The notes beneath the pieces are model-generated. The model did no database searches. It saw only the letters and a list, made by a program, of their open reading frames with translations, and was not told the origin of the DNA. The position numbers were made by a program, and so were the translations under genes. Of a stretch of 64,000 nt of DNA, positions 26,308 to 34,904 are shown in pieces. Numbering within the stretch: the first letter of the stretch is position 1; every line of letters begins with the position of its first letter. The DNA is from Bin5 sp965221345 (GTDB lineage: Bacteria > Chloroflexota > Anaerolineae > Caldilineales > Caldilineaceae): contig CBDCSD010000001.1 in the NCBI GenBank assembly GCA_965221345.1, positions 2,046,001-2,110,000 of the forward strand, in the 5' to 3' direction.

Positions 26308-27069
26308 ATGAGAAGATGGATGACCCTGATTCTGACTATGGCGACCTTGCTTGCGCTCTCCTCCTGCGGGCGCGGCGAAGAACCCGCAGCTGACAGCAGT
26401 TCAGAGGCAGCCGCAAACGCCTCCCAAGCAAGCGGGAGCGATGGCGCCAATCAAACGCCATCCTCTGCACTCGCAAGCAACTACGAAGGCGCTTTGCCAC
26501 CGACAAACCAACTGGTCCTGGGCATCCTCCGCTTGGAAGAAACTGATGATGCCGTGAACGGTGCTCAGGCCGCAACTATGTTGCCCCTCTGGCAGGCGCT
26601 TCAGAGCGGCTCCATTCAAAATCCGTCCGAGCGGGCCGCAATAATGCGGCAGATCGAAGGAGCGCTTTCCGAGGCGCAGATCGAAGCGATCGGCGCCATG
26701 CAGCTGACCTTTACCGATATGACCGACTGGGCGCAGGCCAATGGAATCGAGATGCCCCAGTTCGGCCAAGGAGGTCGACAGGGTCAGGCTGGACAAGGAG
26801 GGCAAGGAGGGCAAGGAAGACAGGCAGGACAAGGGGGCCAGGGCGGCATATTTGCCGATATGTCGGAAGAGGAACGGGCGGCGTTCCGCCAGGAGATGCA
26901 GAACCTGTCGCCCGAAGAACGCACTGAGCGACTGCGGGAAATGGGTGTTGAAGTTCCCGAGGGAGGCTTTCGAGGTAGCGGCGGGCAAGGCCGTGCCGGT
27001 GGTGGTGGACTTTTCGCCCTTCTCTATGACCCGCTAATCGAGCTTCTTCAGTCAAAGGCCTCAATTTAG
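26308..27069 (+). CDS. Lipoprotein with Gly/Gln-rich repeat
   Basis: I do not recognise a family. The 253-aa protein starts with a lipoprotein signal (basic MRRW, hydrophobic stretch, LALSSC with Cys at residue 19). A Ser/Ala-rich spacer follows, then a helical domain from about 55 to 150 (LRLEETDDAVNGAQAAT, AIMRQIEGALSEAQIEAIGA). Next is a low-complexity Gly/Gln/Arg stretch at about 153-180, and a helix-rich tail with MSEEERAAFRQEMQNLSPEE. The alternation of EERAAFRQEM and SPEERTERLREM resembles metal- or stress-sensing periplasmic proteins of the CpxP/Spy type in general style only. GGAGAGAAGAAA precedes the ATG. It sits between a two-component system and an exporter. Confidence 0.75.
   Translation: MRRWMTLILTMATLLALSSCGRGEEPAADSSSEAAANASQASGSDGANQTPSSALASNYEGALPPTNQLVLGILRLEETDDAVNGAQAATMLPLWQALQSGSIQNPSERAAIMRQIEGALSEAQIEAIGAMQLTFTDMTDWAQANGIEMPQFGQGGRQGQAGQGGQGGQGRQAGQGGQGGIFADMSEEERAAFRQEMQNLSPEERTERLREMGVEVPEGGFRGSGGQGRAGGGGLFALLYDPLIELLQSKASI
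26794..26847 (+). repeat. Six 9-bp coding repeats (Gln-Gly-Gly units)
   Basis: Six consecutive 9-base units, starting CAAGGAGGG twice and then drifting, encode QGG, QGG, QGR, QAG, QGG, QGG in the lipoprotein gene. The first two units are identical at DNA level, so the number of units could vary between strains by slippage without shifting the frame. Confidence 0.8.
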
Positions 27070-27117
27070 CAACGTTGTCGCGGCAAATCTCCAGGTGATG
27101 TGAATCGGAGACCACCT

Positions 27118-28641
27118 ATGAAGACCATCCTTCTGAGTCTGGTGATACTACTCGTTTTCGGAACAGGCGGGTACTATGGCTACAACACTTATTTTGTGTC
27201 CGAACAGCCCGAACTCGTGGCGCCCGAATTGCAGACCGCCCAGGTTCGCCGCGGCGATCTTGTTCTGACTGCGGGAGGGATCGGCACGCTCTTCGCCGGC
27301 GAGGAGACGAAAGTCGGTTTTCCCAGCAGCGGCATCGTAAGCAGCATCGCAGCACAAGTCGGCGACCAAGTAGATATCAATCAGATTCTGGCAACTCTGG
27401 AGTATGACTCAAATCTCAATTCGCAGCTCATTTCGGCCCAGATTAACCTGCGCCTGGCCGAAATCGCGCTGATCGAGTTGACCGGGGAGGTGAGCGGAGC
27501 CGACCTCGCCGCTGCCCAATCCAGCTTGGCCGCCGCGCAGGCCGAATATGACCGCTTGGTAGCGCCTCCCACCGCGGAGGTGGTCAATGCCGCCCGCAGC
27601 GAACTGCTCAGCGCCCAAAAAGCCCTTGAGAATCTGCTCGCCGGTCCCTCGCAGGATACGTTTACAAGCCTGCAAGCCGATCTGAGTTCAGCAGAAATCG
27701 CCCGCGCCGAGGCCCAGAGGGCTTATGACAGAGTAGCCTGGCGCAACGATGTTGGCAGCACCACCCAAGCCGCTGAATTGCAGACAGCTACCCTCGCCTA
27801 CGAAAAAGCCTTGGCGCAGTACAATATCAATACCGCAGGCGCGTCTGAAGACGCAATCGAATCGGCCAGAGGGCGGGTCTTACAGGCCCAAAATTCGCTC
27901 AACATCGTGCTTCAGAACGCCGACGAGATGGACGTGGCCGCTGCCAGGGCCAAGGTGGAACAGAATCGCGCTGCGCTGGAAGACCTGTTGGACGGGCCGA
28001 GCGCCGAAGCGCTGGAAAAGGCTGAACTGGCTGTCCAGCAGGCCGGCCTGTCAGCCGAAGACGCAATACGTGAAATCGAAGGCGGCACAATTCGTGCGCC
28101 AATGGCTGGCGTTGTAACTTTAGTCGACATTCAGCAGGGCGATTCCGTCGCGGGAGGACCCATCATCGGCCTGGCAAATGTCGGTGTCGCCCAGGTCCGC
28201 TTCTGGATCGAGGAACTTGACATTGCCGCCGCCGTGCCCGGTTTTCCGGTCAGCATCGTTTTCGAAGCCTTCCCCGAATACAACTATACCGGGCAGATAA
28301 CACGCGTCGAACCGGCGCTGGTTGAAGTCGACGGCGCCTCTGCGATTCAGGCATGGGCCAGTATCGACATGACACAGCACTCGGCGCCACTTCTGTTCGG
28401 AATGAACGCCGAGGTTGAGATCATCGCCGGTGAAGCCCGCAACGCCTTGCTCGTGCCCGTACAGGCCTTGCGAGAGTTCAGCCCAGGGCAAACTGCAGTC
28501 TTCGTTGTGGGTCCAAACGACGAACTGGAATTTCGGCCGGTCCAAGTGGGCTTGAGGAACTTCGTCAGCGCGGAGATTATTTCCGGTCTCGAAGAAGGCG
28601 AGACGATCAGCACTGGCGACGCCCAAGTCGGAACCAACTGA
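27118..28641 (+). CDS. Membrane-fusion/periplasmic adaptor subunit (MacA/YknX-like)
   Basis: This 507-aa adaptor of the HlyD/MacA type links a membrane ATPase-permease to cargo export. It has one N-terminal membrane anchor (LLSLVILLVFGTGGYYGY), a first beta-barrel/lipoyl half (VGFPSSGIVSSIAAQVGD), and an unusually long coiled-coil hairpin rich in Ala, Glu and Gln (about residues 100-320). The lipoyl return strand is GTIRAPMAGVVTLV, and the C-terminal barrel ends near LLVPVQALREFSPGQTAVFVV. ATG 27118 has GGAG eight bases upstream. It heads the exporter formed with the ATPase and permease downstream. In a single-membrane cell it would work like YknX; no TolC gene is present. Confidence 0.92.
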   Translation: MKTILLSLVILLVFGTGGYYGYNTYFVSEQPELVAPELQTAQVRRGDLVLTAGGIGTLFAGEETKVGFPSSGIVSSIAAQVGDQVDINQILATLEYDSNLNSQLISAQINLRLAEIALIELTGEVSGADLAAAQSSLAAAQAEYDRLVAPPTAEVVNAARSELLSAQKALENLLAGPSQDTFTSLQADLSSAEIARAEAQRAYDRVAWRNDVGSTTQAAELQTATLAYEKALAQYNINTAGASEDAIESARGRVLQAQNSLNIVLQNADEMDVAAARAKVEQNRAALEDLLDGPSAEALEKAELAVQQAGLSAEDAIREIEGGTIRAPMAGVVTLVDIQQGDSVAGGPIIGLANVGVAQVRFWIEELDIAAAVPGFPVSIVFEAFPEYNYTGQITRVEPALVEVDGASAIQAWASIDMTQHSAPLLFGMNAEVEIIAGEARNALLVPVQALREFSPGQTAVFVVGPNDELEFRPVQVGLRNFVSAEIISGLEEGETISTGDAQVGTN

Positions 28642-28689
28642 GTACAGTTTACCGGATGCGGCCTGCTGCCTGACTACGATGGTGACAAA

Positions 28690-29406
28690 ATGAACGATAA
28701 CGTGATCGAGATCACCAAACTGACAAAGACGTACGGTGAAGGCGAAATCGCCGTGCACGCGCTGAAGGAACTGGACCTGCAGGTGGAACGAGGCGAGTTC
28801 GTTGCCATCATGGGGCCTTCCGGTTCAGGAAAGTCCACGCTGATGAACATAATTGGCTGTCTGGACCGGGCTACAAGCGGTCTCTACATACTTGACGGCG
28901 AGGACGTCAGTCAACTCAATCGCGACGAGCTGGCCGGCGTGCGCAATCGCAAAATCGGTTTCGTCTTCCAGTCCTACAATCTGTTGCCCCGTCTGAGCGC
29001 GCGCAAAAACGTTATGCTGCCGATGATGTACAACGGCTTTCAGAATTGGAGCGAGGACCAACGCAGCGAACGGGCCGCCGATTTGCTTGACCTTGTCGGC
29101 TTGGGTGACCGTCTGAATCATCTTCCGACCGAGCTTTCCGGTGGTCAACAGCAACGGGTAGCGATTGCTCGATCATTGATCAACGACCCGTCTCTGATAC
29201 TGGCCGACGAGCCTACAGGCAATCTCGACACCCGCTCCAGTTCAGAAATTTTGGGAATATTTCATCGACTGCATCAGCAGGGCGCGACAATCGTGATGGT
29301 GACCCATGACCCCGAAAGGGCGCGCGAGTCGCAGCGGGTCGTCAACGTATTGGATGGAAGAGTCGTCGCCCCGCAGTCCGAAATCAATCGCCTGGTGGTG
29401 GCTTGA
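28690..29406 (+). CDS. ABC transporter ATP-binding protein (MacB/LolD/YknY type)
   Basis: This 238-aa ATPase powers the adjacent permease. It has Walker A (GPSGSGKST), the Q loop (GFVFQSYNLLPRLSARKN), the signature LSGGQQQRVAIARSL and Walker B with catalytic Glu (LILADEPTGNLD), then the H-loop in VMVTHDPERA. The text, including IIGCLDRATSGLYILDG, is typical of the MacB/LolD family that performs mechanotransmission rather than classical substrate transport. It lies 48 bases after the adaptor and 84 before the permease, on the same strand. Confidence 0.95.
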   Translation: MNDNVIEITKLTKTYGEGEIAVHALKELDLQVERGEFVAIMGPSGSGKSTLMNIIGCLDRATSGLYILDGEDVSQLNRDELAGVRNRKIGFVFQSYNLLPRLSARKNVMLPMMYNGFQNWSEDQRSERAADLLDLVGLGDRLNHLPTELSGGQQQRVAIARSLINDPSLILADEPTGNLDTRSSSEILGIFHRLHQQGATIVMVTHDPERARESQRVVNVLDGRVVAPQSEINRLVVA

Positions 29407-29490
29407 CCGGAACCGGAAGAGAGGTTGGGCTGATCGTTTCAACTGTAGCGCAGCCCTGTACACCCGCGAAACTGAGGAGATGAATCTCTT

Positions 29491-30807
29491 ATGCTCCAGG
29501 ACTCAATCCGATCTGCGCCGTTAGGTAGACAGACTCTGGAAGACAATTCTTTCAAAGATCTGCATGGAATGACCGCGCGGAACTCCTTTCGCGTCGCCTG
29601 GGAAGGGGTCATGCTCAACAAGCTGCGCTCATTTCTTACTACCCTGGGCATCATCATCGGCGTCGCCGCCGTAATCATCATGCTGGCTGTCAGCGCCGGC
29701 GCCGAAGCCGAAATTGAGGATCAGATTAGCGGGCTTGGCGCCAACCTGATCATGGTAACGCCGTTTCGCAGCTTCGGCGGCGTGCGCAGGGGCCCGGGCG
29801 GCGGCGGCCCCGGAAACATCACCACATTTACCTATGACGAGGTCGTTTTCCTCTCACAGAATCTGCGCTATGTCAGTGGTGTATCGCTCGAACAAAGCAC
29901 GTCGCAGAATGTAAAGGGCGGTTCTGCAACGATGACCGGAGTCTCCATTGTTGGCGTAACCGCCGACTTCCTGGAGGTGCGCGACTACGAAGTTGCACTG
30001 GGGCGCTTCTTCACCGCGGCCGAAAATGATGCGACGCAACGTGTCGCCATTCTCGGCGCCGGCATCGCCGAAGACCTGTTCGACGCCGTCGACCCGATTG
30101 GGCAACAGGTGCGCATCGGCTCCTCGCGCTTTACCGTCATCGGCGTGATGGCAGAGCAGGGCGTCGTTGGCGCGACTGACAACGATGGCCGCATCTACAT
30201 TCCGGCCTCGGTTGTTTTCAAAAAGTTCGGAGGCTCCGGCTTTGGAGGGAATCGCGTGCGCATGATTCTGGTCAAGGCCGAGAGCGGCGAAATGTTGGAC
30301 AGCGTGATGAACCAGATTACAGCCTTGCTCGCTGGCCGCCGCAATGTGGATCCGGCTGAGCCGGATTTTGGCGTGCGAACCCAACAGGACATCGTCGACG
30401 CCCGCTCCTCTACAACAGCTGCCTTCCGCAGTCTGCTGGCATGGGTCGCCGCCATCTCGCTCGTCGTGGGCGGTATTGGCATTATGAACATCATGCTTGT
30501 AAGCGTGACCGAACGGACGCGCGAGATTGGCCTGCGCCAGGCCTTGGGCGCCCGCCCGCGCGACGTGCAGCGGCAGTTCCTGCTCGAAGCGGTGATGCTC
30601 AGTCTGGTAGGCGGGCTTGCCGGCCTTCTTGTTGGCGTGGCTGGCTCCTTCGTCTTCGGAGAACTGGGCGGTATGCGCACAGAACTGGTGCCACTGTCGC
30701 TGCCCCTGGCCTTCTGCGCGTCCGCCGCCGTCGGCATCTTTTTCGGCTACTATCCGGCCACGCAGGCAGCGAAGCTGGATCCAATCGAAGCTCTGCGCCG
30801 GGAGTAA
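29491..30807 (+). CDS. MacB/YknZ-like ABC transporter permease
   Basis: This 438-aa permease has the MacB topology: one N-terminal membrane helix (FLTTLGIIIGVAAVIIMLAV), a large extracytoplasmic MacB-PCD domain (about 75-300), and three C-terminal helices beginning with SLLAWVAAISLVVGGIGIMNIMLVS (split around Val/Gly). The coupling segment ERTREIGLRQALGA is present. A Gly/Arg-rich loop (VRRGPGGGGPGN) is an odd insertion early in the external domain. Start ATG 29491 has GAGGAG 14 bases upstream, slightly far; ATG 29569 is an alternative just before the first helix. It completes the adaptor-ATPase-permease set. Confidence 0.93.
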   Translation: MLQDSIRSAPLGRQTLEDNSFKDLHGMTARNSFRVAWEGVMLNKLRSFLTTLGIIIGVAAVIIMLAVSAGAEAEIEDQISGLGANLIMVTPFRSFGGVRRGPGGGGPGNITTFTYDEVVFLSQNLRYVSGVSLEQSTSQNVKGGSATMTGVSIVGVTADFLEVRDYEVALGRFFTAAENDATQRVAILGAGIAEDLFDAVDPIGQQVRIGSSRFTVIGVMAEQGVVGATDNDGRIYIPASVVFKKFGGSGFGGNRVRMILVKAESGEMLDSVMNQITALLAGRRNVDPAEPDFGVRTQQDIVDARSSTTAAFRSLLAWVAAISLVVGGIGIMNIMLVSVTERTREIGLRQALGARPRDVQRQFLLEAVMLSLVGGLAGLLVGVAGSFVFGELGGMRTELVPLSLPLAFCASAAVGIFFGYYPATQAAKLDPIEALRRE

Positions 30808-30886
30808 ACATTTCTGTGACCATGATTGGTCGTACCTTATCGGCCTCCAATGCCGCAGGCCACCATCGAATCTGGAGAAACTGTAG

Positions 30887-31429
30887 ATGTACTCTACCCT
30901 CAAAAGTGCCGCTCTATCTTCTGCGTTAATCGCCCTCTTTCTGGTCCTGAGCGCATGTACCCCAACAGCTTCGTCCGCACAATCTTCCGCAACTGGCCAG
31001 GAAGAATCGGCCGCTGCAGAGACCTCAGAAGGCGCCGCCTCTGACAGCGCGATCGTTTTGGACAGGATCAATCTAAACGACATGACCCGTGAACAGCTTC
31101 TGGAAACGATTCCAGACTTTGGCAATCGCATGGTTCGCGAGTTCTTCGAATATCAGCCCTATGTCAGCATTCAGCAGTTTCGCCGTGAAATCGGTAAGTA
31201 TGTCGACGACGAACAGGTTGCATTTTACGAAAGCTATGTCTATGTTCCGGTGGACGTCAATGAGTCCTATGCAGAAACTCTGAAGCAGATTCCTGGTCTC
31301 ACTGACGAGATCGCCGAGGAGCTTATGGCAGCGCGGCCTTTCGACTCTAACGATGCCTTTTTGGCCGCGCTCTCCGAACACGTCAGCGCAGAACTGCTTG
31401 ACGCAGCCCCCTCGTACCTGAACGAGTGA
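30887..31429 (+). CDS. Helix-hairpin-helix lipoprotein (ComEA-like domain)
   Basis: This 180-aa protein has a lipoprotein signal ending LVLSAC (Cys at about residue 24) and an acidic Ser/Ala linker. It then carries two helix-hairpin-helix-like repeats: NLNDMTREQLLETIPDFGNRM (split around Leu/Glu) and VNESYAETLKQIPGLTDEIA. In ComEA such domains bind DNA at the outside of the membrane. Here the helices are acidic, so DNA binding is uncertain and a protein-binding role is possible. GGAG lies eight bases before the ATG. It follows the permease by 79 bases and precedes a small membrane protein by four, suggesting one operon. Confidence 0.8.
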   Translation: MYSTLKSAALSSALIALFLVLSACTPTASSAQSSATGQEESAAAETSEGAASDSAIVLDRINLNDMTREQLLETIPDFGNRMVREFFEYQPYVSIQQFRREIGKYVDDEQVAFYESYVYVPVDVNESYAETLKQIPGLTDEIAEELMAARPFDSNDAFLAALSEHVSAELLDAAPSYLNE

Positions 31430-31433
31430 CGCC

Positions 31434-31880
31434 ATGAGCGCAGACATCCTGGTCAACCGCTACCGAACCTTTCTGCTGTTGGTAGCCGGATTCAGCTGTG
31501 TCTTTACGGTTGTAGAACTGTGGCTGGAGGAACATACGGGGAGCCCAACCCAGCTGATTCCCTTCATTCTGTGCGGACTGGGCGTGGCGGCGATTGCCGC
31601 CGCGCTCGTCCGTCCGCAGCGGATAACTGTAAGGCTGTTACAAACTGTGATGGGCGCCACCCTTGTCGGCAGCCTTTTGGGCCTGTATGAACACATCGAA
31701 CACAATTGGGAATTTGCCAGGGAGATCCGCCCCAACGCAACTTTCTCCGTTCTGCTTATGGATACGCTTCACGGCGCCAACCCACTGCTTGCACCCGGCA
31801 TTTTGGCCCTGGCAGCGGTCCTGGCCATTGCCGCCACCTACTTTCACCCTACACTTCAGGCGCAAGACCCCCCGAACTGA
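31434..31880 (+). CDS. Small four-helix membrane protein
   Basis: I do not recognise this 148-aa protein. Four hydrophobic segments are clear: FLLLVAGFSCVFTVVELWL, LIPFILCGLGVAAIAAALV, LLQTVMGATLVGSLLGLY and LLAPGILALAAVLAIAATYF. A charged loop with EHIEHNWEFAREIRP between the third and fourth helices contains His and Glu residues. It begins four bases after the helix-hairpin-helix lipoprotein and ends the efflux-type operon. The 274-base gap that follows (31881-32154) holds a possible -10 (TATACT near 32102) for the next gene and nothing else I can identify. Confidence 0.7.
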   Translation: MSADILVNRYRTFLLLVAGFSCVFTVVELWLEEHTGSPTQLIPFILCGLGVAAIAAALVRPQRITVRLLQTVMGATLVGSLLGLYEHIEHNWEFAREIRPNATFSVLLMDTLHGANPLLAPGILALAAVLAIAATYFHPTLQAQDPPN

Positions 31881-32154
31881 CAGATTCTTCCCCTTTGAAG
31901 CGGGCCAATCTGTGGCCAGTTTCCGCGCTCCACCTGCCCCTGGAATCGCAAGCTTAACGCCCGCTCTCGCCCTGAAGCGGGATGTCCACGGATTGCCGTC
32001 CACGTTCGCTACAACGCCACCTTCGTTGCAGCCCGGATAAAAAGTTTGCTTCTTCGGGTCGGGAACCCGCCGCCAGGTTTCCACCTCTTCTTCCTTCAGT
32101 TATACTGCCTCCACAACAGTTCTCGGCAACCCCCCCGTTAAGGACATTTTTCCT

Positions 32155-33306
32155 ATGGATCAACGCAAGGTCGCACTAATGGCAGCTGTCTGGATTGCTG
32201 TTGTCTTTGTCATCGGTCTTACGCGACCGGAGCCGCCTCTCCCCCTTCAGACACTTACCGCCGACGCCTACTTCGACAAGGTCTACGGCGCCTGGAAGGC
32301 GACCATGCTCGCCAACCACTCCGGCCTCGAACTGCAAGGCGTTTATATCGACGAGCCGGGCCCTCAGGGGTCATTTTCTCCCCTGCTGCTTGAGGAGTGG
32401 TCTACCGACGATGATACACACGTCGAATGGGTGGACCTCCATATTCTGGAGATCTATGGACTCAATCCCACCCCCGAACAGATACGCGACGAATGGGTCG
32501 ACCATCTGAACCACGACATCTGGGTATCGACGCGCCGCGCCCGCGATCTGATGGATGAGGGCATGCTACCGCCTGAAACCGGCTACCCCAGCAACAATCC
32601 CGACGGCGCATGGTCCATTGACGCCCAACTGCAGACCGAACTGTTTGGGATGTTGGCCCCCGGTATGCCAAATACTGCCGCAACCTACGCCGAGCAGTTC
32701 GCACGCATAACCAATAGCGGACCGGCCGTGGAGGCCAGCGTCTTTTTCGCGACGCTGTACAGCCTGGCTTTCTTTGACGATGACGTGCCCGCACTAATCG
32801 CCGCAGCACGCCAGCGTACAGCTGACGAAGCCATCATCGCTCCAATTGTCGACAACGTTGTGCGTTGGCACCAGGAAAACCCGCAGGACTGGCGCGCAAC
32901 CCGGCAACTCATTCGCGATATGTACGACACCGACCCGATGTGGTGGGCTTCGCGGGTCAACTTTGCCGTCACCGTAATGGCCCTGTTGTATGGGGAAAGC
33001 GATATTCTCCGGACCATCGAGATCGCGGCCTTGGCCGGCTGGGATGCCGACAACACCATGGCCACTGCCGCCGGCCTGCTCGGATTGATCCACGGTTACA
33101 ACAAGCTACCGGAAGAGATCGCCACCAGTACCGACGTCTATTTCAATGAGGACATCACCGGCGATCTTCCCCGCTACGACACTGTCACAGAGTTCGCCCT
33201 CCGCACCCAGAACCTGGCAGAATTGATGATCAACCGCGCCGGTGGATCGACTTCCCAACGCGTTTACCGGATTCCAATTGAAACGCCGCCAGGGAAAGGG
33301 CGCTGA
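32155..33306 (+). CDS. Membrane-anchored ADP-ribosylglycohydrolase family protein
   Basis: ADP-ribosylglycohydrolases remove ADP-ribose from proteins or small molecules with two Mg ions. This 383-aa protein carries the first metal motif STDDDTHVE (residues 83-91) and the last, WDADNTMATAAGLLG (Asp297, Asp299, Thr301), where families usually have GGDTDT. Unusually, the N-terminus is a membrane anchor or uncleaved signal (VALMAAVWIAVVFVIGL), so the catalytic part should be outside the cytoplasm. AAGGA precedes the ATG. It ends five bases before a polytopic glycosyltransferase, suggesting cotranscription. Substrate is unknown; cell-surface glycoconjugates are possible. Confidence 0.87.
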   Translation: MDQRKVALMAAVWIAVVFVIGLTRPEPPLPLQTLTADAYFDKVYGAWKATMLANHSGLELQGVYIDEPGPQGSFSPLLLEEWSTDDDTHVEWVDLHILEIYGLNPTPEQIRDEWVDHLNHDIWVSTRRARDLMDEGMLPPETGYPSNNPDGAWSIDAQLQTELFGMLAPGMPNTAATYAEQFARITNSGPAVEASVFFATLYSLAFFDDDVPALIAAARQRTADEAIIAPIVDNVVRWHQENPQDWRATRQLIRDMYDTDPMWWASRVNFAVTVMALLYGESDILRTIEIAALAGWDADNTMATAAGLLGLIHGYNKLPEEIATSTDVYFNEDITGDLPRYDTVTEFALRTQNLAELMINRAGGSTSQRVYRIPIETPPGKGR

Positions 33307-33311
33307 AAAGG

Positions 33312-34865
33312 ATGGCAGGTCTGAGGTCCTGGTCTGTCCCCCTATCCCTCTTCATCATATCGGTCTCTGCCTACGGTGGCATGGTCTCCATGCAATACCG
33401 TCACGGAAACCTGGGAACTACCGAAGTTGCGGAGTTTCTGGCTTGGTTTGGCTTAGCGTTCGCCGTCTACGCCGGCGCCGTCTTCTGGTTGGAGCGATGG
33501 TGGCGCGACAACGGCCGCGCAGGCTCTCCTTCCCGGTCCGGTATCAGAGAGTTCTACCTGCTCGCAGCAATCTGGGGGGGAGCTTGCCTTTTCAGGTGGC
33601 TGCTGCTGCAAACTTTTCCCACCCTTTCGTCTGACGTCTTCCGCTATATGTGGGATGGCTACGTGACTGTCAACGGCGTCAGCCCCTACGCGTTTCCCAT
33701 TGACGCCGCCCAGCTGGATTGGCTTGACGTCCCCTTCCGCGCCCAAGCCAATCATGCTTGGATGGCCAGCCCCTACATGCCGGCGGCCCAGTGGTTCTTC
33801 GCTGCCATCGCTTTCTTCTACCCTCTTGATCCGCTCTCATTTCAAACCGCCGCCATCCTGTTCGATCTGGCAACGGCGTTCATTCTTTCAAGACTGTTGG
33901 TGTCGGCCGGCCTGCCTGCCCATCGTCTGTTCATCTACCTGTGGAACCCGCTGGTGATCGTCGAAACCGCTCAGGGCGCCCACCTCGATGCTCTAATGGT
34001 ACTGCTGATGATGCTGGCTGTTTTCGCAATGTTGGGATTGCCATATTCAGGAGGTCGGGCACTTCAAGCAGGTAGTCCTCGTACCGTCGCTGCCGGACCT
34101 GCGTTCTCTGTGCTCGCTCCGGCGCTGCTTGCTCTGGCCACCCTGACGAAACTGATTCCCGTGCTTCTGACCCCCATATTCTGGTGGCGGTGGAACTGGG
34201 GAAGCCGCCTGCTCTACGGTTATCTGACGTTGGCGATGCTGGTGTCGCCGGCGCTGCGGGCCGGCTGGGGATGGACCGGCGAACTCGACGGCCGCGGACT
34301 GTTCGGTGCCCTCCGCATCTACACCAAGCAGTGGAAATTCAACAGCGGCCTTTTTCGCTGGTTAGAGAATTGGCTCGAAAGCATGGGTATCGGCGACCCA
34401 ATGGTTCAGGCGCAGGAAATCACATATTTCCTGCTTTTCTTGCTCTTGCTAAGTCTGTGGTGGCGGTTTCCCCGCGTCCAAACCGACGTGAGAACGACCT
34501 TGCGCTGGCTGGCAGTTCCAATGGGCGGCTATCTTCTGCTCACGACAACCGTTCACCCCTGGTATCTGCTGGCGCTGTTGCCCTTTCTGCCCTTCCTGGC
34601 GCCGGGCAACGACGAGCCAACCAGATTCTGGCTGTGGATGCTTCCCTGGCTCTGGCTCAGCTGTTCGATTGCCCTCTCGTATTTCACTTACATTAATCCT
34701 GAAAATCTGCAGGATCTGGATTGGGTGCGCCGGTCGGAGTGGTTGCCGACTCTGGCACTGCTGGGGATAGCGCTTATTTGGGGATCCGGGAAGCCGTTCA
34801 GTCTCTTCGGCTTCTTTGCTCAAAAGAAAACAGAGAATCCAATGGAGAGTCAACTTAAGCCATGA
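33312..34865 (+). CDS. Polytopic glycosyltransferase (GT87/mannosyltransferase-like)
   Basis: This 517-aa protein has about 11-12 hydrophobic segments and the extracytoplasmic loop signature of polyprenol-phosphate-sugar transferases: PTLSSDVFRYMWDGYVTVNG, then SPYMPAAQWFFA and YLWNPLVIVETAQGAHLDAL. The Asp in SSDVFRY is the likely catalytic acid. Such enzymes transfer mannose or another sugar from a lipid carrier to a glycan outside the membrane. It follows the ADP-ribosylglycohydrolase by five bases and converges with a GT39 protein. The exact donor is unknown. Confidence 0.85.
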   Translation: MAGLRSWSVPLSLFIISVSAYGGMVSMQYRHGNLGTTEVAEFLAWFGLAFAVYAGAVFWLERWWRDNGRAGSPSRSGIREFYLLAAIWGGACLFRWLLLQTFPTLSSDVFRYMWDGYVTVNGVSPYAFPIDAAQLDWLDVPFRAQANHAWMASPYMPAAQWFFAAIAFFYPLDPLSFQTAAILFDLATAFILSRLLVSAGLPAHRLFIYLWNPLVIVETAQGAHLDALMVLLMMLAVFAMLGLPYSGGRALQAGSPRTVAAGPAFSVLAPALLALATLTKLIPVLLTPIFWWRWNWGSRLLYGYLTLAMLVSPALRAGWGWTGELDGRGLFGALRIYTKQWKFNSGLFRWLENWLESMGIGDPMVQAQEITYFLLFLLLLSLWWRFPRVQTDVRTTLRWLAVPMGGYLLLTTTVHPWYLLALLPFLPFLAPGNDEPTRFWLWMLPWLWLSCSIALSYFTYINPENLQDLDWVRRSEWLPTLALLGIALIWGSGKPFSLFGFFAQKKTENPMESQLKP

Positions 34866-34904
34866 ATATCATCGCTGTCCGGTATTACATTTGAGGGCTC
34901 TTCA

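Noticed and set aside
26761..26850. Short tandem repeats that could be taken for a CRISPR array
   Set aside because: Units are 9 bases, contiguous, in frame within a gene and encode Gln-Gly-Gly; there are no spacers.
29854..31131. 425-codon minus-strand frame opposite the exporter permease and the HhH lipoprotein
   Set aside because: It is a shadow of the permease gene; the composition is His/Ala/Arg-rich and no family is recognisable.
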